Source: JBKQWK01 sp052139595
Lineage (GTDB): Bacteria > Actinomycetota > Thermoleophilia > UBA2241
Direction of reading: 5' to 3'
DNA: 28,367 bases
NCBI GenBank assembly: GCA_052139595.1
Contig: JBKQWK010000046.1
Span: forward strand, 1-28,367
Shown here: in pieces, positions 13,865-21,664 of the stretch
How positions within the stretch are numbered: the first letter of the stretch is position 1
Layout: every line of letters starts with the position of its first letter
The notes under the pieces: generated by a model
The model's input: the letters and a program-made list of their open reading frames with translations, nothing else
What the model was told of the DNA's origin: nothing
Database searches by the model: none
Translations under genes and position numbers: made by a program

Positions 13865-15205
13865 TTACGACTTGATCAGATGGGCGCCGATGAGGAACGA
13901 GTCGATGCCGTAGGCGGCGCCACAAACGGCCACGGCGGTGGCCACAACGACAGCGCTAATGTTGGTCTTGCGCGTGTTGACCCACGGACCCATGAGTTCG
14001 CGATCGTTGGCCAGCATGAGCAGGAACACGAGTGCTACCGGCAACAGCACCGTGGCGAGCACGTTGGCATTAAGTGCGATGGAGAGCAGCGGTGCTCCCG
14101 GGATCAGGATGACCGAGCCGGCGACCAAGGCCGCACCGATGTTGCAGGCGTAGAAGAGCAGGGCCCGGCGCAATGAGTAATTGAAGCTGTGGTGCACGCC
14201 CAGACTTTCCGCCACGGCGTACCCGGTGCTCGCCGAGATTGTCAACAGGGCGAGCGCTCCGGCTTCGATGAGCCCAAGAGCAAAGAGCATTGACCCGGCG
14301 CCACCAGCTCGTTTCATGGCCGCCGGGAAGCCGGCGCCGGTGAGTCCCTGCACCGTGGCTCCACCGTGTTGCGTAAGAATGGCGGCGGCGATAAGGGCGC
14401 CGCAGCCGCAGGCGGCGGCGACAACGCCGCCGATGGCGGTGTCCATACGGCCCTGCCGCATGTCGCGCGAGGTCATGCCCTTGTCGACCGTCGCGCTCTG
14501 CTGAAAGAAGATCATCCATGGCGTCACCGTCGCGCCGATGGTTGAAGCCAGCAGGAGGAGAATCGTGTTGAAGCTGCCGCCGGGAAACGGCGAAAAGGTG
14601 ACCAGCGCCTTGCCGGCGGCTCCCCAGTGGGGCCTGTTCAACACCGCCGCGGCGAGAAAGAGCAGGTTGAAGACGGCCAAGCCGAGCGAAATGCGCTCCC
14701 AGCGCCAGTAGCGATGGCCGCTCTGGGCGAAGGTGACGAGCACGAGGCCGAGCACCACGGCCACCCAGGCACCGAGGTGGAAGTACGCCAGCCCTACACG
14801 CAGGGCGACGAACTCGGCAACCAGCGTTACGAGATTGGTGAGCACAAGGTCGCCGGCGTTGAACCAGCCCCACAGCTTGCCGTAGCGCTGAAAGACGAGT
14901 TCGCCGTAGCCTCGGTGTGTAACGGCGCCGACACGCATGCACATTTCTTGAACGATGATCGCGGCGATGAAGGTGACGACGATGAAGGGGATGAAGAAGC
15001 CATAACCGTACGTTGCACCGGTCGCCGCGTAGGAGATCATGCTCGGCCCGTCGTTCTCGCCAATCATGGCGAGAACCCCCGGGCCGATCAGCAGCCAGAG
15101 CAGCATCCAGTGATTGCCACGCCGCCGCGCCCAAAACACCCGGGCGCGGTCGTCGGCACGGTCGAGGTCCTCGTGCGACAGACTGGGGGCCGGCGTGTCA
15201 ACCAT
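13865..15205 (-). CDS. NRAMP-related divalent metal transporter (NRMT-like motifs)
   Basis: This is a 446-residue multi-helix membrane protein of the NRAMP superfamily with about 11 hydrophobic segments. In TM1 the canonical DPGN motif is replaced by GENDGPSM (residues 49-56). In TM6 the usual Met-Pro-His site reads ATVTPWMIFFQQSA, so the Met that selects transition metals is Thr. This pattern resembles the NRAMP-related magnesium transporters (NRMT), so Mg2+ or Mn2+ rather than Fe2+ uptake is the better guess. ATG 15205 (MVDTPAPSLSHED) is chosen; the upstream TTG at 15277 is unlikely. A small membrane protein gene follows directly. No M-box or yybP-ykoY riboswitch is recognisable upstream. 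Confidence 0.85.
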   Translation of the reverse strand: MVDTPAPSLSHEDLDRADDRARVFWARRRGNHWMLLWLLIGPGVLAMIGENDGPSMISYAATGATYGYGFFIPFIVVTFIAAIIVQEMCMRVGAVTHRGYGELVFQRYGKLWGWFNAGDLVLTNLVTLVAEFVALRVGLAYFHLGAWVAVVLGLVLVTFAQSGHRYWRWERISLGLAVFNLLFLAAAVLNRPHWGAAGKALVTFSPFPGGSFNTILLLLASTIGATVTPWMIFFQQSATVDKGMTSRDMRQGRMDTAIGGVVAAACGCGALIAAAILTQHGGATVQGLTGAGFPAAMKRAGGAGSMLFALGLIEAGALALLTISASTGYAVAESLGVHHSFNYSLRRALLFYACNIGAALVAGSVILIPGAPLLSIALNANVLATVLLPVALVFLLMLANDRELMGPWVNTRKTNISAVVVATAVAVCGAAYGIDSFLIGAHLIKS

Positions 15206-15601
15206 TGCCGCCCACGCCTTCGCGGCGGTGCGGCCTGTGTTGGCGGACGATGAGTTGTGGCGTCTTGGCACGATCAATCGTCAGAGGCGGTGTCGCGAAA
15301 GCTCTGCCCGTCGACCTCGGAAAGCAACTGCCAACCTCCCTTTCGCCACACTGGCTGCGGCCGTGCCGTTCGACCATGGCTGCGGCTAGCGATCACGGGC
15401 TGCTACCTACATCAGGCAGCTGTGGCTGCCGACTGTGGCTACCGACTGCGGCTACCAGCTGCAGCTGCCGCCGAGGGACCTTCGCCAGGCGGCGCCTCTT
15501 TGATCGTGGCGCTCGTCCCTGGCCTGTTCAGGACTTATTCGTGCTCACAGCCTTGCTTTCCTGTGTGACGCCGTCCAGAACCCGCTGCTCGGTAGCCTTG
15601 C
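15206..15601. other. Non-coding gap with four-copy 13-bp tandem repeat
   Basis: No convincing gene lies in these 396 bases between two minus-strand genes. The only clear structure is a minisatellite of four degenerate 13-bp copies at 15420-15471. Open frames here overlap antisense and lack family features or good ribosome sites. Confidence 0.5.
15420..15471. repeat. 13-bp tandem repeat, four copies
   Basis: The copies are CTGTGGCTGCCGA, CTGTGGCTACCGA, CTGCGGCTACCAG and CTGCAGCTGCCGC, contiguous and each differing by a few bases. They lie upstream of the NRAMP-like gene and downstream of the MltG-like gene, so they may be regulatory or simple slippage. Confidence 0.75.
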
Positions 15602-16150
15602 TCACGGTCGAAACTCAGGCGATGATCTTACGTGTCCGATGATTGTCACCGTGTGTCCGTTCTCCGTCGATTTGCCAGCGGCGGTCCTGACCGTGATCAC
15701 TGGTGCCGCGTTCGCTGTTGTCTGGGCTCCTTGGGCGAGCATGCTGATGAGGCTTCGGTAGGTCTCGTTCACGCGCAGACGGTAGGAGTGCGACACAAGG
15801 CTCGTTGCCAGACCGTCGCCCTGGGCTTCGATCACAAAGGCGCGACTGCGGTCGACGATGTGCTTGCTTGCCAGGAGGGCGCCGATCTGATCAAGGCTGG
15901 CGCCAGCGGGGATCCTGACGGTCACCCATCGACCTTCGATCCCGGTGTGAAAGTAGGAGAAGCCGCCGCCGACGATGATTGTGGCCAAGGCAATGGCCAG
16001 GACGCTGGCCACAACCGCAAGTCGCCGAGCGTTCGGTCGTCGCGTCGCTGCCGCGTTTGACAGCGATGCTTCTGCGTCGACGATGCTCGGCCGGCGTTTC
16101 TCGTCGCCCCCGGGCATTGGCTGCCATCTTGGATTAGGCTGGTTGCTCAT
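15602..16150 (-). CDS. Membrane-anchored MltG-type LysM-like domain protein without catalytic domain
   Basis: This protein has 182 residues. A hydrophilic cytoplasmic N-terminus of about 42 residues is followed by one transmembrane helix (LAVVASVLAIALATIIVGGG). An extracellular part then matches the LysM-like domain at the front of endolytic transglycosylase MltG/YceG: WVTVRIPAGASLDQIGALLA, KHIVDRSRAFVIEA and SYRLRVNETYRSLISMLAQG. MltG is about 340 residues and its catalytic lytic transglycosylase domain should follow. Here the chain ends about 50 residues later and I could not find the missing part in the bases downstream. It may be a stand-alone regulator or scaffold, or a decayed copy. An extracytoplasmic location is well supported; the function is unknown. 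Confidence 0.7.
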   Translation of the reverse strand: MSNQPNPRWQPMPGGDEKRRPSIVDAEASLSNAAATRRPNARRLAVVASVLAIALATIIVGGGFSYFHTGIEGRWVTVRIPAGASLDQIGALLASKHIVDRSRAFVIEAQGDGLATSLVSHSYRLRVNETYRSLISMLAQGAQTTANAAPVITVRTAAGKSTENGHTVTIIGHVRSSPEFRP

Positions 16151-16766
16151 GGCGGTGCGCCTCGCGGAGACAGTGACTGCACATGCTTATTGCCCATGGT
16201 AGCCGAGCCAGCCGGTCCGTCACCACTAAGAACTGTTGAAAATGGGCGCCTCCTTCCCGCGAGTTGGTCATGCGCGGGCAGGCTGAGGCCTGACAGCGAC
16301 CCGGGACCGGCACACAAATGGCGTGCTCAGAGACCTGATTGGCAGTAACAGCGCCGGCGAAGCATTAAGGCTCGTTAAGGTACGTGTCGATGTGCGATGG
16401 CGGGAATGCTGGCCGTCGAGCTGCGACTCCGCCGGCTACGGCCGGCTATCGACTCGATCGTGAACGGCAGTGAGGAAGCGTTCTGCCTGCTTGTCGCGAG
16501 AATTTCCGGCCCTGCGGCGGGCACCGTTGACGACTGGCGGGCCCGTCGCAGGGCCGGCGTCGAGGGCGTTCCGTCATACCCATCGCCGCTGGCGGACCTC
16601 TTGCACGCCATGAGCGTGGGTGCTAGCGTGCCGTCGTCCGCTGGCGGTCGCGCTGAAAAGCTGAGGGCGCGAGCTGTCGAACCGATCACACTGACAACGC
16701 ACACTGCGAGGCCGAACGTGGTCGCGACGAACCGCGATCAGGGGCGCCTCGTGAGGAGGCGAAGCC
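16151..16766. promoter_or_regulatory. Long divergent intergenic region with strong inverted repeat
   Basis: The 616 bases separate the MltG-like gene (minus) and the NlpC/P60 gene (plus). Open frames are present on both strands but show no family features. A 17-bp inverted repeat with one mismatch lies at 16506-16522 / 16541-16557 with an 18-base loop. A weak TTGGCA-18-CATTAA pair lies at 16339-16368 on the plus strand. If used, it would give a leader of nearly 400 bases for the hydrolase mRNA. I could not match a known riboswitch, including the c-di-AMP class often found before such hydrolases. Confidence 0.4.
16506..16557. repeat. 17-bp inverted repeat, candidate RNA hairpin
   Basis: CCGGCCCTGCGGCGGGC and GCCCGTCGCAGGGCCGG pair with a single mismatch across an 18-base loop. 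It is the strongest hairpin in the gap and could be a terminator, attenuator or part of a small RNA. Confidence 0.6.
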
Positions 16767-17900
16767 ATGAACGGCCGACGCACATTGATCACCTTGATGC
16801 TTCTCCTGTTTTGCGGCCTCACTATCGTCGCTCTCACGGTTCCCCCGTCCAGTCAGGCAAGCACACTGAAGCAGCGCTTGCAGGCGGTCGACGCCAAACT
16901 CAACGTCCTTTATGCGCAAGAGGATGCTGCCGTTGAGCGCTACGACACGGCGACGGGTAATCTGCGTGGTGTCGTGGCTCAGATCGCTGCTAATCAACAG
17001 ATGTTGCCGATCGCGCAGGCGCAGGTGAAACTGGCGCAGACGACGCTCGACAATGAGGTCGTGGCGACGTACGAGCAGGATCAGCCGGGCATTCTCGACG
17101 TCGTCCTCGATACGTCGAGCTTTGACCAGCTGCTCACCCAGTTCAACGCCTGGCAGCGCTTTGGCGCCGAGCGAGTGCAAATCCTCACCAGTGTGCAGGC
17201 GGCGCGACAGAAGCTGCTGGACCTGCAGACCGCCTTGGTTGCCGAGAAGGCTGCGGCGGCGAGACTTGTTGTGCAGGCCGGGCAGCAGCGCGACACTGTG
17301 CGGGCGCTGGTGAAACAACAGCAGGCAGTTGCCGGCGGTCTGCAGCAGCAGATCAAGCAGCAGCAGATAGCGGCCGCAGCGGCAGCGCGACGGGCCGCTC
17401 AAGCGGCACAGGCCGCCGCCGTGCGTCAGGCGGCCGCTGCGGCCGCAGCAGCCAGCGCTCAGTCGCAAGGCGCAAGCGGCAGCGGAGGTGCCAGCGGCGG
17501 CAGTAGCGGGTCCAGCACGCAGGGCGGCGACCCCGTACCGCCGGCGATCGGCTCCGGTAACTCAGCCGTCGTCGCCATCGCCCAGCGCTATCTGGGCGTG
17601 CCCTACGTCTGGGGCGGCGCGAGTCCAACACAGGGTTTCGATTGTTCAGGGCTCGTGATGTACGTTTTTGCTCAGGTCGGTATAAGCCTGCCGCACGGGG
17701 CAACCATGCAGCAGCGCATGTCGACGCCGGTGCCGCTCAATGCCCTTGAGTCTGGCGATCTCGTTTTCTTCGGCGACGCCAGCTTCAGCTATCACGTGGG
17801 CATCTACGTCGGCGGCGGCGAGATGATCGCTGCTCCGCATACCGGCGCCGTCGTCAGTTACGAATCGATCGCCGGCGCCTGGATTGGCGGTCAACTGTAG
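16767..17900 (+). CDS. Secreted coiled-coil NlpC/P60 peptidoglycan hydrolase
   Basis: This is a 377-residue exported cell-wall endopeptidase. Residues 1-31 are a signal peptide (basic MNGRRT, then a hydrophobic core, ending SSQA). Residues about 33-235 are heptad-rich coiled coil with long Gln/Ala runs. A Gly/Ser linker (about 236-262) leads to an NlpC/P60 domain at about 265-377. The catalytic triad is visible: Cys293 in FDCSGL, His343 in SYHVGIYV and His358 in AAPHTG. The architecture resembles RipA/PcsB-type hydrolases that cut stem peptides during division, where the coiled coil can control activity through FtsEX; that link is inference. GAGGAGG precedes the ATG. Confidence 0.93.
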   Translation: MNGRRTLITLMLLLFCGLTIVALTVPPSSQASTLKQRLQAVDAKLNVLYAQEDAAVERYDTATGNLRGVVAQIAANQQMLPIAQAQVKLAQTTLDNEVVATYEQDQPGILDVVLDTSSFDQLLTQFNAWQRFGAERVQILTSVQAARQKLLDLQTALVAEKAAAARLVVQAGQQRDTVRALVKQQQAVAGGLQQQIKQQQIAAAAAARRAAQAAQAAAVRQAAAAAAAASAQSQGASGSGGASGGSSGSSTQGGDPVPPAIGSGNSAVVAIAQRYLGVPYVWGGASPTQGFDCSGLVMYVFAQVGISLPHGATMQQRMSTPVPLNALESGDLVFFGDASFSYHVGIYVGGGEMIAAPHTGAVVSYESIAGAWIGGQL

Positions 17901-18305
17901 GCTGCCTGAGCGACGATGCGCCTATCCGCGCGGGCCGCGGGGCCGTGCATGCGCGGGGCTGTGCATGGCCTGAGGCGAGCGTTGCCTTCATCGCGCCGGC
18001 CATTCTGAGTAGTGCGAGTGCTGCTTTCTTGAGCGTCGCTGACAGCTCTGATCTCTGGTCAGATGAAACGTGACAACGGGAATACCGCCCACTTCGTCCG
18101 CTGTGAGCGGGGTTCTCGCGGATATAGTTTGTGCTGTTAATTAGCGTGGTAAACTATTGTCCGTGAACATGGCGGCGGAAATCGAAACAGGTTTTCTGGT
18201 GGCCGAGCGGCGGTGCCGATTCGCTTGCGTCGGTCGCGATGAGTTCGCCTTCGGTGCCTCGGCCACCAGCTTGTTGTTCCAGCAAGGATCGTTGGCGAGC
18301 TTGCG
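17901..18305. promoter_or_regulatory. Intergenic region before the MFS gene: repeats and promoter
   Basis: A pair of 15-bp direct repeats (17937-17951 and 17953-17967, one mismatch, GCGGGGCYGTGCATG) lies after the NlpC/P60 stop. Further on, an extended -10 (TGG then TAAACT, 18147-18155) is bracketed by a 7-bp inverted repeat, ATAGTTT (18124-18130) and AAACTAT (18151-18157). This AT-rich patch stands out from the GC-rich surroundings. It is the likely promoter and operator of the exporter gene. Confidence 0.5.
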
Positions 18306-19616
18306 TTGAGGAGCACGAAGGGAACTGGGTCGGAGCAGCGGTTCGCCGTCGTTGTGCGTACCTTTCGCTCCCTGCGTACGCGCAACTACCGTCTCTGGTT
18401 CGTTGGCCAGACGATCTCGCAGAGTGGCACCTGGATGCAGTCGGTCGCCCAGGGCTGGCTGGTGCTCGATCTCACCCACAACAGTGCCTTCGATCTCGGT
18501 ATCACGGTCGCCCTGCAGTTTGTGCCGGTCCTTTTCCTGGGTGCCTTTGGTGGCCTCATCGCCGACCGCTTCGACAAGCGTAAGGTACTCATCGCCACGC
18601 AGACCGCGTTCACTGTCCAGGCCGCGGCCCTGTGGTTACTCGTTGTCACCGGTTCGGTGCGCCTGTGGATGGTCTTCGTCTTGGCTCTGCTTTACGGGTT
18701 CATCAACGTGGCGGATAACCCGACTCGGCAAAGCTTCGTTGTCGAGATGGTCGGCCCTGACGATCTCGCCAACGCTGTGGCTCTCAACAGCGTCATCATG
18801 AATAGCTCGCGCGTCGTGGGGCCCGCCATTGCCGGCATCCTCATAGCGGCTACGTCCATGTCGTTGACGTTTCTGCTCAACGCGATTTCGTTTGCGGCTG
18901 TCATCGGATCGTTGATCGCGATGCGGCCACATGAGCTGCAACGTCTGCCGGCCTTGCGGCGCGCCAAGGGCCAGGTGAGGGCTGGCCTTCACTACGCGTG
19001 GCAGGCGTGGCAGCTGCGAGTCCCGCTCCTCATGATGGCCGTCATCGGCACGCTCGCCTACAATTTCGGCGTGATCCTGCCGCTGTTTGCGCGCAGCGTC
19101 TTCCACCGTGGTGGCGGTACCTACGGCGCCTTGACAACCGCCATGGGTATCGGCGCTCTGGCCGGCGGCCTTATCATCGCCGCCCGCCGCCGGCCAGACT
19201 ATCGCTTGCTGATCGGCGTCACGCTGGCCTTCGGGGTGTCTATTCTCGCCGTCGCCGTCGCTCCGAGCCTGCTCACGGTGATGGTGCTGCTTGTGCCCAT
19301 GGGGGCCACCAGTGTCATGTTCATTGCCACCGCGAACTCACTCTTGCAGCTCAACTCGAGTGGCGCCATGCGTGGCCGCGTCATGTCGCTTTGGGCGATC
19401 GTTTTCCTCGGGTCAACGCCCATCGGGGCTCCATTGATCGGCTGGCTGGCGGGGCACTACGGCACCCGTCTCGCTCTGGCCGTAGGCGGCGTGGCGACGC
19501 TGCTGAGTGCCGTCTGGGCGGGCCTGGTGCTGCGCCGTATCGATCGCGTACGGCGCAGCGCGGCCGCAGCCGATGACGCCGCTCTCGGCGAAGAGGCAAG
19601 CGTCGCCGCGCCGTAA
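18306..19616 (+). CDS. MFS transporter (EntS/MFS_3-like exporter)
   Basis: This is a 436-residue polytopic membrane protein with about 12 hydrophobic helices. It begins FRSLRTRNYRLWFVGQTISQ and SGTWMQSVAQGWLVLDLT, which is typical of the enterobactin-exporter-like MFS_3 group. The loop 2-3 motif GGLIADRFDKRKV and its later counterpart are present, as is NVADNPTRQSFVVEMV, another group mark. The substrate is unknown; efflux of a small molecule is likely. The start is uncertain: TTG 18306 has no clear SD, and a GTG at 18354 is the main alternative. The last 20 residues are a charged, Ala-rich tail. The small gene at 19687 follows after 70 bases. Confidence 0.88.
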   Translation: MRSTKGTGSEQRFAVVVRTFRSLRTRNYRLWFVGQTISQSGTWMQSVAQGWLVLDLTHNSAFDLGITVALQFVPVLFLGAFGGLIADRFDKRKVLIATQTAFTVQAAALWLLVVTGSVRLWMVFVLALLYGFINVADNPTRQSFVVEMVGPDDLANAVALNSVIMNSSRVVGPAIAGILIAATSMSLTFLLNAISFAAVIGSLIAMRPHELQRLPALRRAKGQVRAGLHYAWQAWQLRVPLLMMAVIGTLAYNFGVILPLFARSVFHRGGGTYGALTTAMGIGALAGGLIIAARRRPDYRLLIGVTLAFGVSILAVAVAPSLLTVMVLLVPMGATSVMFIATANSLLQLNSSGAMRGRVMSLWAIVFLGSTPIGAPLIGWLAGHYGTRLALAVGGVATLLSAVWAGLVLRRIDRVRRSAAAADDAALGEEASVAAP

Positions 19617-19686
19617 GTCTGGCGAACAAGCTAAGATGGCCGTAGCACCTGGCCACATCGTCATCAGTGTCCGCGGAGGAGGAGAG

Positions 19687-19860
19687 ATGGAGCCGCTGCA
19701 CGTCAGCTTGCGCCGCACACGCGAGACCAAGAATACGGTTCGCTACGAAGAGCCGGAGTCGGATCAGCCGATCGTGATTGGCACCCTCTACCTGCAAAAG
19801 TGGGCCGCTCACCGTCTCGACGATCCGCAAGCGATCGACGTCACCATCACGCTGCCGTGA
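19687..19860 (+). CDS. Small conserved-looking protein, 57 residues
   Basis: The start ATG at 19687 follows a strong SD (GGAGGAGGAG at 19676-19685), which argues for a real gene. The protein reads as a compact soluble domain: VSLRRTRETKNTVRYEE, then SDQPIVIGTLYLQKWAA and a last strand IDVTITLP. I recall similar short proteins with TKNTVRYEE and IGTLYVQKWA in several bacteria, but I know no function. It lies between the MFS gene and the rhomboid gene on the same strand. Confidence 0.75.
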   Translation: MEPLHVSLRRTRETKNTVRYEEPESDQPIVIGTLYLQKWAAHRLDDPQAIDVTITLP

Positions 19861-19978
19861 CAGAGGGAACGACGATTCGCCCGACAACGCTCAGCAGGCG
19901 GCCCGGCGGCTCAAGCTGGCACGGCTTCCTCTGGTCAGCGGCGGTTATCTGGCACCGCCTTTGGGAACGGTGCGGTTC

Positions 19979-20932
19979 ATGAGCGATGAACCACCGATCG
20001 AAGAGTTCGATCTGAGCATGCCGGACGATCTTGAGGTGCGCCACTGCTACCGCCACCCCGATCGCGAGACCGGTGTTTCGTGCTCGCGCTGCGGGCGGCC
20101 GATCTGTTACGAGTGCATGACGCCGGCGGCGGTTGGCTTCTGGTGTCCTGACTGTGTCGCCGAGCAGCGACGCACTCAGGGACGGGCGCGTGTGGTCACG
20201 CGTGACCAGACTCGTGCCCGCTGGCAATCAAGTGGCGGCGTCCTGGGCGCCGGCAGAAGCCCGGTCACGCGGGCGTTGATCGCGATCAACGCGGCTGTGT
20301 TCATCATCGAGGTGCTTGCCGGTCAGGGGCAGATCACGGCCATCCCCATAAATACTCTGGTCCGCCTGGGCGGCCTTTTCACGCCCTACATCGTGCTTGA
20401 ACACCAGTACTGGCGCCTCGTGGCAGCGATGTTTCTGCACGAAGGAATCCTGCATATCGGCGTCAACATGCTCTCGCTCTACTTCATCGGGACGTTCTTC
20501 GAACAGCTGGCGGGGCGCAGCAAGTACCTAGCTCTGTATCTGCTCTCAGGCCTGGCCGGTAACGTTGCCGTCCTCGTCTGGTCGCCCATGAACGCGCTCA
20601 CCGTCGGTGCTTCGACCGCCATCTTCGGCATCTTTGCGGCGCTGCTTGTGCACGTCTATCGCAACCGTCATGCCTATCCCGGTCAACTGCTCGGTCAGCT
20701 GGTCTTCTGGATGGGGCTCAACTTGGTTCTCACCTTCACGAGTGCCGGCATCTCCTGGCAGGGGCACGTCGGCGGCCTCGTCGGCGGCATCGTGACTCTT
20801 GAGCTGCTCACCCGCTTTGGACGGCGTCCGCTGCGTTCGGGCTTTAACGCCGGCGACGTCGCCGTGGTCGCCGGTGTGTTGCTTGTGCTGGTAGCGCTCG
20901 TCGTCTGGCGCGCGGCGACCTTCGTGGCGTAG
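19979..20932 (+). CDS. Rhomboid family intramembrane serine protease with N-terminal zinc module
   Basis: This is a 317-residue membrane protease. Residues about 22-60 form a B-box-like zinc module (CYRHPDRETGVSC, CGRPICYECM, CPDC). After a linker, rhomboid helices follow with HEGILHIGVNMLSLY, the catalytic Ser212 in GASTAIFGIFAAL and His263 in WQGHVGGLVGG, so both catalytic residues are present. It should cut within or near transmembrane helices of unknown substrates. The ATG at 19979 is preceded by GGGAACGG; longer frames upstream lack family sequence. This architecture is common in Actinobacteria and some relatives. Confidence 0.93.
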   Translation: MSDEPPIEEFDLSMPDDLEVRHCYRHPDRETGVSCSRCGRPICYECMTPAAVGFWCPDCVAEQRRTQGRARVVTRDQTRARWQSSGGVLGAGRSPVTRALIAINAAVFIIEVLAGQGQITAIPINTLVRLGGLFTPYIVLEHQYWRLVAAMFLHEGILHIGVNMLSLYFIGTFFEQLAGRSKYLALYLLSGLAGNVAVLVWSPMNALTVGASTAIFGIFAALLVHVYRNRHAYPGQLLGQLVFWMGLNLVLTFTSAGISWQGHVGGLVGGIVTLELLTRFGRRPLRSGFNAGDVAVVAGVLLVLVALVVWRAATFVA

Positions 20933-21064
20933 GCGGAGCCTCACCGGCATCGTCGCGCTAGCGCACAGGATGGGCGACGGCAGACTTACGGAGTATCGCC
21001 ATCGTCACCAAGGTCGTGAGCGTCACGAGGATGCCGCCGCTCCCTTTCTGCTGCTGAGGCTTGT

Positions 21065-21104
21065 CTCGGATCTGCGACGGAGACGTGACGCTCGCAGATC
21101 CGAG
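21065..21104. terminator. Perfect 13-bp inverted repeat between rhomboid and orphan gene
   Basis: CTCGGATCTGCGA (21065-21077) and TCGCAGATCCGAG (21092-21104) are exact complements with a 14-base loop. No U-run follows in either direction. It lies 132 bases after the rhomboid stop and 82 before the next ATG, so it could be a terminator, an operator, or a leader structure of the next gene. Confidence 0.4.
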
Positions 21105-21186
21105 GCGGGTTTCGGGGCGGAAAAATCCGGGTGACGAGAGCCCCGTCCCGGCCGCTGCCGACGGGCGGCCAACGAGGAGGCAAGCC

Positions 21187-21537
21187 ATGAAGCCTGTGAG
21201 CATCGATCGCGCCGAGGCAACGATCGTCGAGTTCGGCGGCAAGTCCGTGAATGTCATTGCTTTTGATCAGGCCCGCGACTTCGTGCGCGACCACGGCGGC
21301 AGCCTCTATCTTTGGGCGACCGTCCACGGCGTGTATGCAGGCAAGGTCATTTTGCTGGAGGCTGGCACGGAGCGCCCGTCGGATGAGAAGCTTCGCTTTC
21401 AATCCGTCCTCGGCGCTGGGTCCGACCTGTGCGTCTCCTTCACCGATCGTCACCCTCCGGAGGATCTCGTGCTGGAGTTGGCACGCGGCGGGAAGAAGAT
21501 CAAGGCATTCTGGAACAACTGGGCGTATGTGAGCTGA
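21187..21537 (+). CDS. Unknown 116-residue protein
   Basis: I do not recognise this protein. GAGGAGG lies 6 bases before ATG 21187. The sequence is soluble and mixed alpha/beta: EATIVEFGGKSVNVIAFDQA, then GGSLYLWATVHGVYAGKVIL, VLGAGSDLCVSFTDRHPPED and a final helix ELARGGKKIKAFWNNWAYVS. There is a single Cys and no signal peptide or membrane segment. It has its own upstream hairpin and is followed after 127 bases by the flavoprotein gene. Confidence 0.75.
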   Translation: MKPVSIDRAEATIVEFGGKSVNVIAFDQARDFVRDHGGSLYLWATVHGVYAGKVILLEAGTERPSDEKLRFQSVLGAGSDLCVSFTDRHPPEDLVLELARGGKKIKAFWNNWAYVS

Positions 21538-21664
21538 CGTCCGTCGCAGTTTCGGTTGACACAGTCGTCGGTTCGCGGTCTTCAGGAGCCGCTTGGCCCA
21601 TCAGTGAGTAGCGTGACGGTGCGGTCGCACGAGTGAAGAGGCTGTGTACCTCGAGGAGGCTTCA

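Noticed and set aside
15420..15471. Possible CRISPR or replication iterons
   Set aside because: The 13-bp units are contiguous with no spacers, and no rep or cas gene is near.
15206..15601. Possible Mg2+ or Mn2+ riboswitch before the NRAMP-like gene
   Set aside because: I looked for M-box and yybP-ykoY core sequences on the minus strand and found no match.
16375..16936. Open frames on both strands in the gap before the NlpC/P60 gene
   Set aside because: They lack ribosome sites and family features, overlap the hydrolase signal peptide region in another frame, and read as Arg/Ser-rich noise.
20958..21257. Minus-strand frame ending in a short hydrophobic stretch (ILVTLTTLVTMAIL)
   Set aside because: The end could be a tiny membrane protein, but no start has a well-spaced ribosome site and the upstream part overlaps the orphan gene. 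Support was too weak.
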